From Salinibacter sp. 10B (GTDB lineage: Bacteria; Bacteroidota; Rhodothermia; Rhodothermales; Salinibacteraceae), in contig NZ_MQWC01000004.1 of NCBI RefSeq assembly GCF_002954405.1, forward strand, positions 4,200,790 to 4,264,789: DNA of 64,000 nucleotides. Reading direction: 5' to 3'. How positions within the stretch are numbered: the stretch's first letter is position 1; each line of letters begins with the position of its first letter. Of the stretch, positions 9,611-19,012 are shown piece after piece. Both the position numbers and the translations under genes were made by a program. Under the pieces are notes generated by a model. That model worked only from the letters and a program-made list of their open reading frames with translations, ran no database searches and was not told the origin of the DNA.

Positions 9611-10342
9611 CTATGGGGTTGACGAGCGATGCCGTTGCGTATGGAGCGGACGGTTGCCGTTGGGACGGATTTGAAAGCGAATCGGAAGCGTCATGCGCAC
9701 GGGGATTCGCTGTCCACGGTGGATTGCCGGTCGAAACTCGACGGAACGCAGGGCTCGGACGGCGGCCGAATCGCAGAGAGGATGAAGAGACCGGGCAACC
9801 TCGATGGCCTGCACCTCCCCTTCTCGACTGACGGTAAACTCAAGTTCGAGGCGTCCTTCAATGCCTTGTCGGCGCGCCGCCTCTGGGTACTGAATGTGGA
9901 GGTAGAGGGCTCCGCTGCCCCCTTTGATCTGCGGGTGCCGGTCCTGAGTGGTCAGCGCGGCTAGCCGTCTGGGAGAGGATGACAGTTTGGTGGAGTCGGC
10001 GCTCGTATCGGATGCGCGCTCGGCGGTCGATTCCTCCGTGGGGTTCTGAGCGCCGTCGGGGGAGGGAGAAGCGTGTCGGGTTGGAGGAGGCCCCTCGGGA
10101 TTGGCGGCCTCTTTGGTTGGCTCGTCTTGCGTGGCGTCCTCAGCGGAGAGCTCGTGCAGGGCGATGAGGTCTGACGAGTGCTGGGTGGTCCACCCAATCT
10201 GGGGAGTGGAGTAGGGCAGAGGAAGGTTGACGAGGAGTCCCACGCCGCCGAGGACCCCAAGAAGCATCACAAGCAGGCGGGTCGTATATTGATTCAAGAT
10301 CGAAGACGGAGAACAACGGTAGAACGGCGTGTCGTAATTCAT
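9611..10342 (-). CDS. TonB family protein (C-terminal energy-transducing domain)
   Basis: About 243 residues. There is one membrane segment near the N-terminus (LLVMLLGVLGGVGLL), a long Pro/Ser/Thr/Glu-rich periplasmic linker, and a C-terminal TonB domain with YPEAARRQGIEGRLELEF and the later ALRSVEFRPA block. TonB proteins couple the inner-membrane proton gradient to outer-membrane receptors. In Bacteroidota many such proteins occur without adjacent ExbBD, as here. I chose the ATG at 10342 (MNYDTPF), preceded by a G-rich sequence. An in-frame ATG at 10381 would place the start inside a perfect 13-bp inverted repeat that looks regulatory. Confidence 0.83.
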   Translation of the reverse strand: MNYDTPFYRCSPSSILNQYTTRLLVMLLGVLGGVGLLVNLPLPYSTPQIGWTTQHSSDLIALHELSAEDATQDEPTKEAANPEGPPPTRHASPSPDGAQNPTEESTAERASDTSADSTKLSSSPRRLAALTTQDRHPQIKGGSGALYLHIQYPEAARRQGIEGRLELEFTVSREGEVQAIEVARSLHPLCDSAAVRALRSVEFRPAIHRGQRIPVRMTLPIRFQIRPNGNRPLHTQRHRSSTP

Positions 10343-10360
10343 AGTGGAGCCCCCGTTCGG

Positions 10361-10531
10361 GTGAATCGGCACATCACTCATTCTTCATACGCACCCAATA
10401 TCGAATTGTGCCGATTCACGTCCTGGATTGTTGATGTTCAGTCCATCGGGGAAGAGCCGTCTCCGATGGACGTGCGCTTTACTCCTTGAGAGTGTCGAGG
10501 ACGCCTTCTACTTTCCCATGCGTTGATCAAC
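10361..10531. promoter_or_regulatory. Divergent control region with three dyads
   Basis: Three symmetric elements lie between the TonB-like and AcuI-like genes. First, GTGAATCGGCACA (10361-10373) pairs exactly with TGTGCCGATTCAC (10407-10419). Second, GTCCATCGG (10441-10449) pairs exactly with CCGATGGAC (10463-10471). Third, GTTGATCAAC (10522-10531) is a perfect 10-bp palindrome. The first and third look like operators, and the second could be an RNA hairpin. The regulator is unknown. Confidence 0.5.
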
Positions 10532-10619
10532 ATCTCAGAACGTCAAGGCCCCGGAGATCAATCAAGCTCTGGGGAGGACGATCTCACTACGTTTTATCTC
10601 AGCAGTGATCCCGAAATCT

Positions 10620-11618
10620 ATGTTCAATGCTCTCGTGCTCGATCGGTCCGAGGGGCGCCTCCAGGTGGACGTACAAGAGCTCGTCGTGGACGACCTTCCA
10701 GATGCCGGCCCCCAACAGGTTCATGTCGAGGTGCTGTACTCCAGTGTGAATTACAAGGACGCCCTCGCTGTGACAGGGGCCGGGAAAATTATCCGAGGGG
10801 GGTATCCGATTGTCCCCGGCATCGATCTAGTGGGTCGGGTGTTGGAAAGCAAACGAGAGGACTTGGAGGAAGGAGAACTCGTGATTGGAACGGGGTGGCA
10901 GTTGGGAGAGGTAGACTGGGGAGGGTACACTCAGCGGGCGAAGGTGGACGGGAGCAAGCTCGTGCGACTTCCGAAGCACATGACGCCTAAGGAGGCCATG
11001 GTGGCCGGAACGGCTGGCTTCACGGCGATGCTCTCGGTCATGGCCCTTGAAGACCACGATGTGGACCCGGATGATGGCGAAATTGTCGTTACGGGGGCCT
11101 CCGGCGGGGGCGGAAGCATGGCCATCACACTTCTCGATACCCTCGACTATGAAGTCGTGGCGTCCAGCGGAAGCGAGGAGGCGCACCAGTACCTCCGAGA
11201 CCGAGGGGCGGACCGGATTGTGCACCGGAGTGCATTTGAGGACGGTCCGGAGCGTCCCATGGAGTCCGGGAAGTGGGCTGGAGCAGTGGATGCAGTGGGA
11301 GGGCAAACCCTTGCGACCCTTCTTGCGCAGCTGCAGCGTCACGGCACGGTGGCGTCGTATGGAAATGCTGCGGGACATGAACTGAACACGTCCGTATTTC
11401 CCTTCATTCTCCGCGGCGTCAATCTGATTGGTATTGATTCGAACACGTGCCCCAATAAGCGTCGGCAGGCAGCGTGGCGACGGATGGCATCTGTGCTATC
11501 GTCGGACGACATCCAGGAAATGACGGCTCGCACCGTTGGTCTTGACGAGGTGCCGGAGGCTTGTGAAAAGCTACTGTCGGGAGACATTCGTGGTCGCGTC
11601 GTCGTCGATCTGCAGTAG
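10620..11618 (+). CDS. YhdH/AcuI-family NADPH-dependent acryloyl-CoA reductase-like oxidoreductase
   Basis: 332 residues from the ATG at 10620; a GTG 15 bp upstream is an alternative. It is a medium-chain dehydrogenase/reductase of the zinc-free YhdH/AcuI group: NYKDALAVTG near residue 48, PGIDLVGRV, a cofactor loop GASGGGGSMA, and the C-terminal GIDSNTCP...RRQAAW block seen in AcuI. AcuI reduces acryloyl-CoA to propionyl-CoA, which detoxifies a reactive intermediate (for example from DMSP). No DMSP lyase is nearby, so the substrate here is inferred from the family only. Confidence 0.85.
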   Translation: MFNALVLDRSEGRLQVDVQELVVDDLPDAGPQQVHVEVLYSSVNYKDALAVTGAGKIIRGGYPIVPGIDLVGRVLESKREDLEEGELVIGTGWQLGEVDWGGYTQRAKVDGSKLVRLPKHMTPKEAMVAGTAGFTAMLSVMALEDHDVDPDDGEIVVTGASGGGGSMAITLLDTLDYEVVASSGSEEAHQYLRDRGADRIVHRSAFEDGPERPMESGKWAGAVDAVGGQTLATLLAQLQRHGTVASYGNAAGHELNTSVFPFILRGVNLIGIDSNTCPNKRRQAAWRRMASVLSSDDIQEMTARTVGLDEVPEACEKLLSGDIRGRVVVDLQ

Positions 11619-11734
11619 AAGAGAATGCAATCGGGCGGCCATTCCGAACTGTGGCCCCGAGCGGTTCGTATCGTTCTGCACGCAGTACTCGCTCCACAAA
11701 TGTTGCGTCGGCAGAGCTGTACGTAACGGTTTCC

Positions 11735-12958
11735 ATGAGTCTCTCCTTTTGGCAACAGCGCCGCCGGGCACAGGCGTTGGCGTACGACGTCGTGATTGTA
11801 GGTGGGGGAATTGTGGGATGCTCTACCGCCTACTGGCTCCAGCGCCACAATCCGTCCCTCAATGTGGCCCTCGTGGAAGCGGAGGCCCTCGGGTCAGGGG
11901 CGAGTGGCCGCAACGCCGGCTTTATTCTGCAGGGAACGGCGGCCGATTATCTGTCAGACGTGGAGCGGTATGGCGAGCGGACGGCCCGGCGTCTGTGGCG
12001 CTTTACGCGTACCAGTCGGGATTTGATGGAAGCCGAACTCCGGGGGCACGCCTTCGGGTGGACGTCCGACGGCAGTTTAACCGTTGCGGGAGATGAGGAG
12101 GAAGATGAACGATTACGGGCCAGTGTGGGGCGATTGCGGGCGGCCGGGGCTCCGGTGGTGTATTTGGAGCCGGAGCAAACGAACCAACGCCTTCACTCTA
12201 CTGGGTTGTACGGTGGCCTTTTTGTGACCACGGGGGCCGTGGTGAATCCCCTCAAGCTGGTGCATCATCTGGCGGCAAAAAGCACGGCCGACGTGCACAC
12301 CCACCTCCCGGTCAAAGGGATCCGCTGGGATTATGACGACGGCGTTTTGCTGGAAACGCCGGATCAGAGCCTCTGGTCGCGTCGTGTCGTGCTGGCGGTA
12401 GGATCTGCGCTGCCCTCGCTCGTGCCGGCACTCTCGTCGGTTGTTCGACCGGTTCGGGCGCAGATGCTGGCAACGGCGCCCGCCGAGACACAGGCAATTC
12501 CAGTCCCGGTCTACTCCCATCGAGGCGGGTTCTATATTCGGCAAGAGGAGGAGGGACATGTACTGGTGGGAGGAGGACGGCATGCCCATCGCCGGGCGGA
12601 AGAAACGGACGTGGATGCTACGACCCCGGCAGTGCAGGCGACCATCGAGCGCTACCTCCACACGCATTTTCCGTGGACGCAGGATCTCCCCATTCAGCGA
12701 CGCTGGAGTGGGACGATGGGCTTCTCACCCGACGGTCGTCCGGTCGTGGGGCCAGTGCCCGGGCAGCCGGATAGCATTTTCGCGACTGGATTTACCGGCC
12801 ATGGAATGGGCTACGGCTTTCGGATGGGGCGGCTCCTCGCGCAGCGGATCACGGGGGCGAGGCGTCCCGATGGATACGAACTCTTCTCGGTGTCTCGATT
12901 GGACGAAGAAACCGGGTGTCCCAACGCCTCCCCTCGACCCTCGTCGTCCAATCGCTAG
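11735..12958 (+). CDS. FAD-dependent amine/amino-acid oxidoreductase (DAO family)
   Basis: 407 residues from the ATG at 11735. The N-terminal dinucleotide-binding motif VIVGGGIVGCSTAYWL is followed by the acidic ribose-binding VALVEAE and then ASGRNAGF. The C-terminal FAD block reads GFSPDGRPVVGPVPG...GFTGHGMGYGF, as in DAO-family enzymes such as sarcosine or glycine oxidases. Such enzymes oxidise secondary or primary amines in the cytoplasm and produce peroxide or pass electrons on. It follows the AcuI-like gene on the same strand with a 116-bp gap. A paralogue of the same superfamily lies at 19013. The substrate cannot be assigned. Confidence 0.88.
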   Translation: MSLSFWQQRRRAQALAYDVVIVGGGIVGCSTAYWLQRHNPSLNVALVEAEALGSGASGRNAGFILQGTAADYLSDVERYGERTARRLWRFTRTSRDLMEAELRGHAFGWTSDGSLTVAGDEEEDERLRASVGRLRAAGAPVVYLEPEQTNQRLHSTGLYGGLFVTTGAVVNPLKLVHHLAAKSTADVHTHLPVKGIRWDYDDGVLLETPDQSLWSRRVVLAVGSALPSLVPALSSVVRPVRAQMLATAPAETQAIPVPVYSHRGGFYIRQEEEGHVLVGGGRHAHRRAEETDVDATTPAVQATIERYLHTHFPWTQDLPIQRRWSGTMGFSPDGRPVVGPVPGQPDSIFATGFTGHGMGYGFRMGRLLAQRITGARRPDGYELFSVSRLDEETGCPNASPRPSSSNR

Positions 12959-13179
12959 CTTGGAGAGCGTGGTGGACAAGTGGGGGAGTAGGCTCGGTTG
13001 CTTCATGGACGCCACTTGAGGCCTCGCGAAAGGGGGACAGGCAGGTGCTAAGATCCATGCGCGGCGATTTCTAACAGATCTACCAGTATCACATTCTCGT
13101 CACGAGCCTCTGTGGATCGGCAGCGTACGGAGGGAGGTTTAAAAGATCCCGTTTCTTCCGAGACGCGAATTGCTGATTC

Positions 13180-13662
13180 ATGCGGCCAATCCTACTCGCT
13201 CTGCTCCTGAGTCTGCTACCGGTTTCTCTTATGGCCCAGTCCGCGCCCGACACTGTCGACTTTCGGCTGGAGGCTCACCGGTGGGAGCATCGACTGCTCT
13301 TCGTGTTTACACCGACAGAGGCTGCGGATCAGCTACGCGCCCAGAAGGATGCACTTGCTGAGCAAGACGCGGGCTTCCGGGACCGCGACCTTCTTCTCAT
13401 AACCCTGACCGGCGCGGCCGACGGAACGGTGCGGGAGGGGCCTGGGAGAGACGCGCAACCGCTCACGAATGCTGCCGTCACGCGTCTCTACGACCGCTTT
13501 AATGTGCCGTCCGATGCCTTCCGGGTCGTCCTCGTGGGAAAGGACGGCACCGAAAAGCGCCGGGATGCCGAGCCCGTCACCGGCCGCTCTCTCTTCGACA
13601 CCATTGATGCGATGCCGATGCGGCAGCGGGAGATGCGGGAGGAGAATACCGGCGGAGAGTAG
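13180..13662 (+). CDS. DUF4174 domain-containing secreted protein
   Basis: 160 residues. The N-terminus is a signal peptide (MRPILLALLLSLLPVSLMAQ) with cleavage probably after the Ala-Gln. The rest matches the DUF4174 pattern: the strand LLFVFTPTEA, the acidic linker FRDRDLLLITLTG, and the end block RFNVPSDAFRVVLVGKDGTEK, where the family resembles a thioredoxin-like fold without the CxxC motif. It should be periplasmic or surface-exposed. Its function is unknown in the family. It is convergent with the M1 peptidase gene, with a GC-rich hairpin between them. Confidence 0.85.
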   Translation: MRPILLALLLSLLPVSLMAQSAPDTVDFRLEAHRWEHRLLFVFTPTEAADQLRAQKDALAEQDAGFRDRDLLLITLTGAADGTVREGPGRDAQPLTNAAVTRLYDRFNVPSDAFRVVLVGKDGTEKRRDAEPVTGRSLFDTIDAMPMRQREMREENTGGE

Positions 13663-13713
13663 CGGGGACCGGACAGGGACCCATGATACGCTCTGTGTGG
13701 GAGGGCGGCGTAG

Positions 13714-13754
13714 GTGGGGAGGTGCGCTCGACCGCACGAACGCACCCCCCGCAC
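13714..13754. terminator. GC-rich hairpin between convergent genes
   Basis: GTGGGGAGGTGCG (13714-13726) can pair with CGCACCCCCCGCAC (13741-13754) with one bulge and few mismatches. It lies between the convergent ends of the DUF4174 and M1 peptidase genes. No clear T-run follows, so it is only a candidate bidirectional terminator. Confidence 0.5.
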
Positions 13755-13757
13755 GCA

Positions 13758-16700
13758 CTACAGCTCGATTCCGATCAACCAGCGGAATTTGAATTCGTCC
13801 TGTCCGGATTCGAGGAGACCCGGATCGCTCGCCCAGACCGGAAATTTGGCTACCACGTCAAGTTCCTGCAAGAAGTCGGACTGCGCGGTCCAGCGGTCGA
13901 GGTGAGGGATGGACGAAAGGTCGTAGCGTGCACCGAGGCCCGCGTCGGCCACCCATTCTCCAGAATCGTGCTCCGGATTGATGGTGATATCGTTCCACAC
14001 CGTTCCGGCCCCTGAGAACACGGAGAGCTGGAGAGGAGACAGTGGATTGACGGACGGGAACGGGGTGCCGCCAAGCGACAGACGTCCACCGATTACACTT
14101 TGTCCGGACAAGCCAGAGGACCGAAAGCCGTCCGACTGGAGGTAAGCGACCGGTCCCGCAGGACTGAAGCCGACCAGATGCGCGTCGCTAACGGGCTGTT
14201 CAAACGAGGCACTTCCCTGACGGTACGTGTCGTTGCGCCACTCCGCTTCTACTGAGCTGCCTCCTAGCCGAAATCGCTTGTGAGGGAGCAGCCCGTCCGT
14301 CCCGACGCTCAGCTGAAGAGCGGCTTCTCCGGTAAGGGCGCCGAGGGACGCCGTTTTTTGAGCTTGCAGGGAGGCACGGGTTGCGTTGTCGAGGGGGGCG
14401 GGCCCCGAGAGTTGCGTTCCACCATATCCCGTGAAGCTGCCTCCTGCCTCCGCAAAGGCTGAAATCCAATCTCGTCCGTTCGTCACGGAGTAGTCGATCC
14501 GAGCGGAAGCCGTATGCGACTGGCCCCACGGATTGATGAGGTACGTTGAGGTCCCGATGGGAAGGCCCTGAGGGTCTCGGAGCTGGATTGTTGAGCGGTA
14601 GAGGCCGAACACACGGTCGCTCGGATTCAACTGCTGGAGCAACGCGAGTCGCAGTTGTTGATTCGTGTCGGCAAGCGGGGAGGTCAGGGGCGTGCCGATA
14701 GAAATCCGATTCTCCAGTACGCCCTGGTGTTTTTCCGCTGAGACTTGAAAGGTGGCCCGGGGAGAGACCAGCGGAAGGGGATGCTCGTACCGGAGCTCGT
14801 AGTCGATACCATCAAACCAGCTTCCGGTCTGGTCATCCTCCGCAAAATCAAAGGGACGGCTCGGAGCAAGGCGGGGGTCGTCTCCGCCTGAGAAGAGCAC
14901 TTCCGGCCAGAGGGTCACGCTCGTCCGGAGGCGGTGGTCGCCCAGAAAATACTGGCCCCGCGCCTGCAGCCCGCCCCCGAAGCCGAAGTCGTGGGCGTAC
15001 AGGGCTAGCGGACGGAGGCCCAACTCGTACTGCGACCAGTTCGACTCTGGGGCGTGAAGGAAGCGGGTGCGCAGCGGAAAGTCGGTTGAGTTATTGAGCC
15101 GGTTGACGTCTGGCGTGCGCTCGTTCGGATCCAGCGTCGCCGATACGGCGGGAGACGGGACCTCTACCGTGAACCGTTTCTTCGGATACACCCAGGGCCA
15201 GGGCTCTGCCACGATCCAGTCGTCGGGCACCGGTTTGTGGCCGTGCATGGTGGCGAGCGGAACGTTGACCCACTGCGTCGAGCCGTCTTCCAGCGTCAAC
15301 TTCACGTCGTGGGGCATGCGGATGGTGCCCTCGCGTTCGAGGGTAAAGGAGGCCTCGTAGCCGCTGCCGGAGCGGGTGTTTTCGAGGTTGTCGATTTCGT
15401 CGTCGAGCGTGCGGGTGGATCGCGTGAACTGCCAGAAGTACCAGTCCAGCATCAGGCCGCTTTCTTGCTCGGCGAAGAGCTCAAGGTCGAACGGGTCCGG
15501 ATTCTGATATTCTCGCTGGCGGAGATAGCGCTTGAGCCACGCGTCGCGGTTCTGCTCGCCCATCACGTAGCCCAGCATGTCCACCACCAATTCACCGCCG
15601 GGGTACGAGGCCACCCCGTACGCCGTGTTGGTCTTGAACCAGTCGGCCGGCGTACTAAACGACTCGTAAAGGCCTTGTTTGTGAAGCCAGACGAGGCTGG
15701 TGGGCGAGTGAGAGGCCGAGCCGCCCGTGAGGTGCGCCATGCCCTCTGCGGTGGCGTAGCTGGTAAAGCCCTCATCCATCCAGGCGTAGTCGGCCTCGTT
15801 GCTGCCAAGAGCAGCGTAGTACCACATGTGGGCAAACTCGTGGACGGTGGTGCCGAGCACAGAGCGGCGACTGCTCTTCTGCTCGAAGGCCGGGCCGTCG
15901 TAGCTGCTGACGACCGTAAACATCGGGTACTCCATGCCGCCGTCGCCGCCCTGGGCAACCGTCATCTGCGGGTAGGGATAGTCGCCGTACTCCTGGCTGA
16001 AGTAGGCCGTGAGGTCGGGCATGTCGTCCTTGAGCGGCGTCCACTGCTCGGCCACGCTCGGCTTGTAGAGAATGTGGTGTGTTGTGCCGTCGGCCGTCAC
16101 CTTGTCGTGGATGTAGTCGGGGTCGGCCGACCAGGCAAAGTTGTGCACGTTCTCCGCCGTAAAGTGCCAGGTGAGCGAATCCGCCTCCGGCAGGCCGTCG
16201 GACGGGCGCCACGTGCCGTTGCCGTCGATGTTATATCCGTGGCCGATCGCTTCCGGATTTTGAAGGACGCCAGTAGCCCCAATGGTGTACTCGGTGGGAA
16301 GTGTGATTTCCACGTCGAAGGTGCCGAAGGGGGCGTAGTACTCGCGATTGACGTAAAAATTGGCGTGCCATCCGCGCTCGTCGTACGCCGCCATCTTGGG
16401 AAACCACTGCGTCATCGTGAAGTCGATGCGGTCGCCCCGGCTGTCGCGCCCGCTGCGTCTCGTTTGGAGGGGGACCTGTGCTGTCCACTGCATCTCAAAG
16501 GTCGTTGACTCCCCCGGCAAAATGGGCTCTGCCAGGTCGACGCGCATCACCGTGTCGGTAATCTTGTACTCAACCGACTGCCCATCCTGCCTTAGTGAGC
16601 GGATGCGGTGCCAGCCCTGCTCTTCAGAGTCGAGACGGAAGATGCGTGGCACGATGCGGCCGTCGGGGTCGGGCAACTGCCGGTTCCGTTCTGCCATCAT

Positions 16701-16934
16701 CGACTCTGGATGAAAGGCATTGAAATAAAGGTGATAATACACCGTCGTCAACGTGTCCGGCGAGTTATTGGTATAGGTGAGGGTTTGCTCACCCGTATAC
16801 TGGTGGTCATCGGCGTGGAGCGTAATGTCCATGTCATAGTCGACCCGCTGCCCCCAGTTTTCCGGGGACTGGGCCCGAGAGGGAAGAATGACGAGGAGGG
16901 CAGTGGCGAACGCAAGAAGAAAACGGGAGGCCAT
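13758..16934 (-). CDS. M1 family metallopeptidase with C-terminal outer-membrane barrel-like region
   Basis: 1058 residues from the ATG at 16934 (MASRFLLAF, signal peptide ending near PSRAQ). An upstream ATG at 16949 is less likely. The N-terminal part is an M1 aminopeptidase: the substrate loop is GGMEYPMF, and HEFAH near residue 370 is followed 18 residues later by the zinc-binding Glu in MDEGF. The last 370 or so residues are unlike the soluble M1 C-terminus. They are rich in alternating polar/hydrophobic strands with Gly/Tyr/Phe and end in FKFRWLIGIEL, like a final outer-membrane beta-strand. I infer a surface-anchored peptidase. It is convergent with DUF4174 and divergent from the HU-family gene. 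Confidence 0.85.
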   Translation of the reverse strand: MASRFLLAFATALLVILPSRAQSPENWGQRVDYDMDITLHADDHQYTGEQTLTYTNNSPDTLTTVYYHLYFNAFHPESMMAERNRQLPDPDGRIVPRIFRLDSEEQGWHRIRSLRQDGQSVEYKITDTVMRVDLAEPILPGESTTFEMQWTAQVPLQTRRSGRDSRGDRIDFTMTQWFPKMAAYDERGWHANFYVNREYYAPFGTFDVEITLPTEYTIGATGVLQNPEAIGHGYNIDGNGTWRPSDGLPEADSLTWHFTAENVHNFAWSADPDYIHDKVTADGTTHHILYKPSVAEQWTPLKDDMPDLTAYFSQEYGDYPYPQMTVAQGGDGGMEYPMFTVVSSYDGPAFEQKSSRRSVLGTTVHEFAHMWYYAALGSNEADYAWMDEGFTSYATAEGMAHLTGGSASHSPTSLVWLHKQGLYESFSTPADWFKTNTAYGVASYPGGELVVDMLGYVMGEQNRDAWLKRYLRQREYQNPDPFDLELFAEQESGLMLDWYFWQFTRSTRTLDDEIDNLENTRSGSGYEASFTLEREGTIRMPHDVKLTLEDGSTQWVNVPLATMHGHKPVPDDWIVAEPWPWVYPKKRFTVEVPSPAVSATLDPNERTPDVNRLNNSTDFPLRTRFLHAPESNWSQYELGLRPLALYAHDFGFGGGLQARGQYFLGDHRLRTSVTLWPEVLFSGGDDPRLAPSRPFDFAEDDQTGSWFDGIDYELRYEHPLPLVSPRATFQVSAEKHQGVLENRISIGTPLTSPLADTNQQLRLALLQQLNPSDRVFGLYRSTIQLRDPQGLPIGTSTYLINPWGQSHTASARIDYSVTNGRDWISAFAEAGGSFTGYGGTQLSGPAPLDNATRASLQAQKTASLGALTGEAALQLSVGTDGLLPHKRFRLGGSSVEAEWRNDTYRQGSASFEQPVSDAHLVGFSPAGPVAYLQSDGFRSSGLSGQSVIGGRLSLGGTPFPSVNPLSPLQLSVFSGAGTVWNDITINPEHDSGEWVADAGLGARYDLSSIPHLDRWTAQSDFLQELDVVAKFPVWASDPGLLESGQDEFKFRWLIGIEL

Positions 16935-17155
16935 GTTCGAGAGTGACATCGGTGGAAAATGGCAATGGAGAGCCCCGCGAGGGCAACCGCTGGTTCGTTC
17001 TCAAAACGGACCGGAATGTTTCTGAAAAGAACCGGTCGCGCAGAAATTTCGACGATTCGTGTTGGTTTCGGAATCACCGAGAGGGACTGATTCGTTCTAC
17101 GGCCCAAGAAGCTCTGTTCCAGCACCTTACTTCCAATTACCCGCAGGAGGCCGCC

Positions 17156-17470
17156 ATGACGAAAGCCGATATCGTAGACCGCATCGCGAAAGGAACCGGG
17201 TTAACCAAAATCGAGACGAAGGCCGTCGTGGAGGGCTTCATGACGACCGTTAAGGACGCAATGGAAGAGGGAAAACGCATTGAGCTTCGGGGGTTTGGCG
17301 TCTTCGAGGTGGATCACCGGGCGCCCCGCACGGGGCGAAATCCGCAGACCAACGAGCCCGTTCCGATCGACGAGCGGTTCGAGCCTGTTTTTCGTCCGTC
17401 CGACCAGTTTCGAGAAGCAGTCGATGAGGTGCACAAGGAGCGCCGGGAGGAAGAAGAGGCCGATGCGTAA
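17156..17470 (+). CDS. HU/IHF-family DNA-binding protein
   Basis: 104 residues. The ATG at 17156 is set by a strong ribosome binding site, AGGAGG at 17145-17150. The sequence has the HU/IHF fold: two helices (TKADIVDRIAKGTGLTK, VVEGFMTTVKDAM), then GKRIELRGFGVFEVDHRAPRTGRNP, which carries the DNA-intercalating arm region. The arm contains NPQTNEPVPI, close to the NPxTGE pattern of IHF/HU. The C-terminal tail is acidic (EERREEEEADA-like), an extension beyond standard HU. It compacts and bends DNA. The zinc-ribbon/TPR gene begins 52 bp downstream and may be cotranscribed. Confidence 0.93.
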   Translation: MTKADIVDRIAKGTGLTKIETKAVVEGFMTTVKDAMEEGKRIELRGFGVFEVDHRAPRTGRNPQTNEPVPIDERFEPVFRPSDQFREAVDEVHKERREEEEADA

Positions 17471-17522
17471 GTCGCCTCCGAAATTGTCGTTTTTGCTAAG
17501 CGAAGCGTAGTCCATTCCTTTT

Positions 17523-18803
17523 ATGGCCGACGATGCTCATTCGTGTCCCTCCTGCGGTGCTCATGTGCCTGAGGGGGCGGAACAGTGCGATCTCTGTGGA
17601 ACTCCGATAGATGCTCCGTCGGGCGATCCGGCCTCGGAGGAGCCGGTCCCCGATCCCCCCGAGGAGGGTCCGACCGAGGCCGAAAGGAAATCGGAGGCGC
17701 CCGGGGCGGATGAGCACGTGTACTGCAATCAGTGTGGCTTCCAGAATCCGATCGAGGCCAACTACTGCAGCCAATGCGGTACGGAATTGCAAGACCTTTC
17801 GGCGAGCCCCGAGGGGACGCGAACGGTCACCGCAGATCTGCCGGAGGGAGGTGATGCGGGTCCGTCGGCAGAAGAAACGGACGCACCGTCGGAAGCGGAG
17901 ACCGGGGAGCAGGCGGCGATGGGAAAACAGATTGTGGTGATGGTGGGAATTGGGCTCGTCTTTGTACTGGGCTTTTTCTTTGCCACGCAGTGGAGCCAGC
18001 AATACGAGTGGGGAGAGGACGACAGCGCCTCGTCTCCATCCGCCGAGGCCACCGCCAGAACTAACGACGCTGGCGGCTCCTCGTCTCCCGCCGGGCCGAT
18101 GACAGGGGCTGCGCCGGGAGGTGGTTCAGCGTCGTCGGGCACGCCCCAGACCGATCTCCAGACGCTCGTAGACGAGTTAAGTGGCGCGGTCGATGGACCG
18201 GTGGCGAGCAAGATTGACTCGCTTCGGGGGCAGGTGGAAGATGCACAGGGGAGACAAAAACGACAGCTCCGATCGGAGCTCGTGCGGCTCTACATCGGGG
18301 CCGGTGCGCCCGGCCGGGCCGCGCTGCTCCAGTCGCAAATTGCCGATGCCACGGGAGCAGTGGACGCCCGTCGCCGAGCCGCTGACCTCTTATACCGCTG
18401 GATGCGGCAGGTGGAGCAGCAGGGGGACCGGGCTCGGATTGCGGAGGTGGCCCGGCACGTGGCGACGGCGTACGAGCAGGTGGCTGAGCAGCGCACCGAG
18501 GACCTGGATGCTCGGACGCGAATGGGCGAGGCGTATCTCCTCACCAACAATCCCATGAAGGGGATTCAGGCCATCAATGCGGTGCTGGAGGAGGATTCGA
18601 CGTTCGTCCCGGCACGGTTTCAGAAAGGACTCGCTCTTCTGCAGATTAATCGGCTGGACCAGGCCATTCAGCAGTTTGAACAGGTCAAGCAGTACGCCGG
18701 CGAGCAAGAGCCGTTTTACAAGCAGGCCGAGCGAGCAATCGAGGTAATTCGGGAGCAATCCTCGTCGTCAGGCGCCACCCGGAGCGGCAGCGATACGGAG
18801 TAG
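17523..18803 (+). CDS. Double zinc-ribbon, single-pass membrane protein with C-terminal TPRs
   Basis: 426 residues. Two four-Cys zinc ribbons are visible: CPSCGAHVPEGAEQCDLCG (residues 8-26) and CNQCGFQNPIEANYCSQCG (near 68-86). They are separated by an acidic linker. One membrane helix follows (IVVMVGIGLVFVLGFFF, near residues 139-156), then a low-complexity Ser/Ala/Gly linker and a helical region with TPR-like repeats ending in LDQAIQQFEQVKQYAGEQEPFYKQA. The topology suggests cytoplasmic zinc ribbons and periplasmic TPRs. No enzyme signature is visible, so it is probably a scaffold or assembly factor. It follows the HU-family gene by 52 bp. Confidence 0.8.
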   Translation: MADDAHSCPSCGAHVPEGAEQCDLCGTPIDAPSGDPASEEPVPDPPEEGPTEAERKSEAPGADEHVYCNQCGFQNPIEANYCSQCGTELQDLSASPEGTRTVTADLPEGGDAGPSAEETDAPSEAETGEQAAMGKQIVVMVGIGLVFVLGFFFATQWSQQYEWGEDDSASSPSAEATARTNDAGGSSSPAGPMTGAAPGGGSASSGTPQTDLQTLVDELSGAVDGPVASKIDSLRGQVEDAQGRQKRQLRSELVRLYIGAGAPGRAALLQSQIADATGAVDARRRAADLLYRWMRQVEQQGDRARIAEVARHVATAYEQVAEQRTEDLDARTRMGEAYLLTNNPMKGIQAINAVLEEDSTFVPARFQKGLALLQINRLDQAIQQFEQVKQYAGEQEPFYKQAERAIEVIREQSSSSGATRSGSDTE

Positions 18804-19012
18804 GGGAAAGGGAAGCGGAGCGTCTCGATGCGCAAGGGACCCTGTCTCTCCAAGCGGGGCAGTTTCGCGAATGCCACCCGCGTGTACGTCTCTGCGGAGC
18901 TCCTCGATCTGTTGTGGGGAAACAGGGACGAGCGTTTTTTTTGCAGTGCTGCGCAACGGCGTCCTTTGCGCGAGGATATGGATTCATTTATGGACTGAAA
19001 GTAGACGGGTTG

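Noticed and set aside
15237-16508. Plus-strand open frame of 423 codons inside the M1 peptidase
   Set aside because: It is an antisense shadow; the opposite strand holds the zinc motif and the complete M1 gene.
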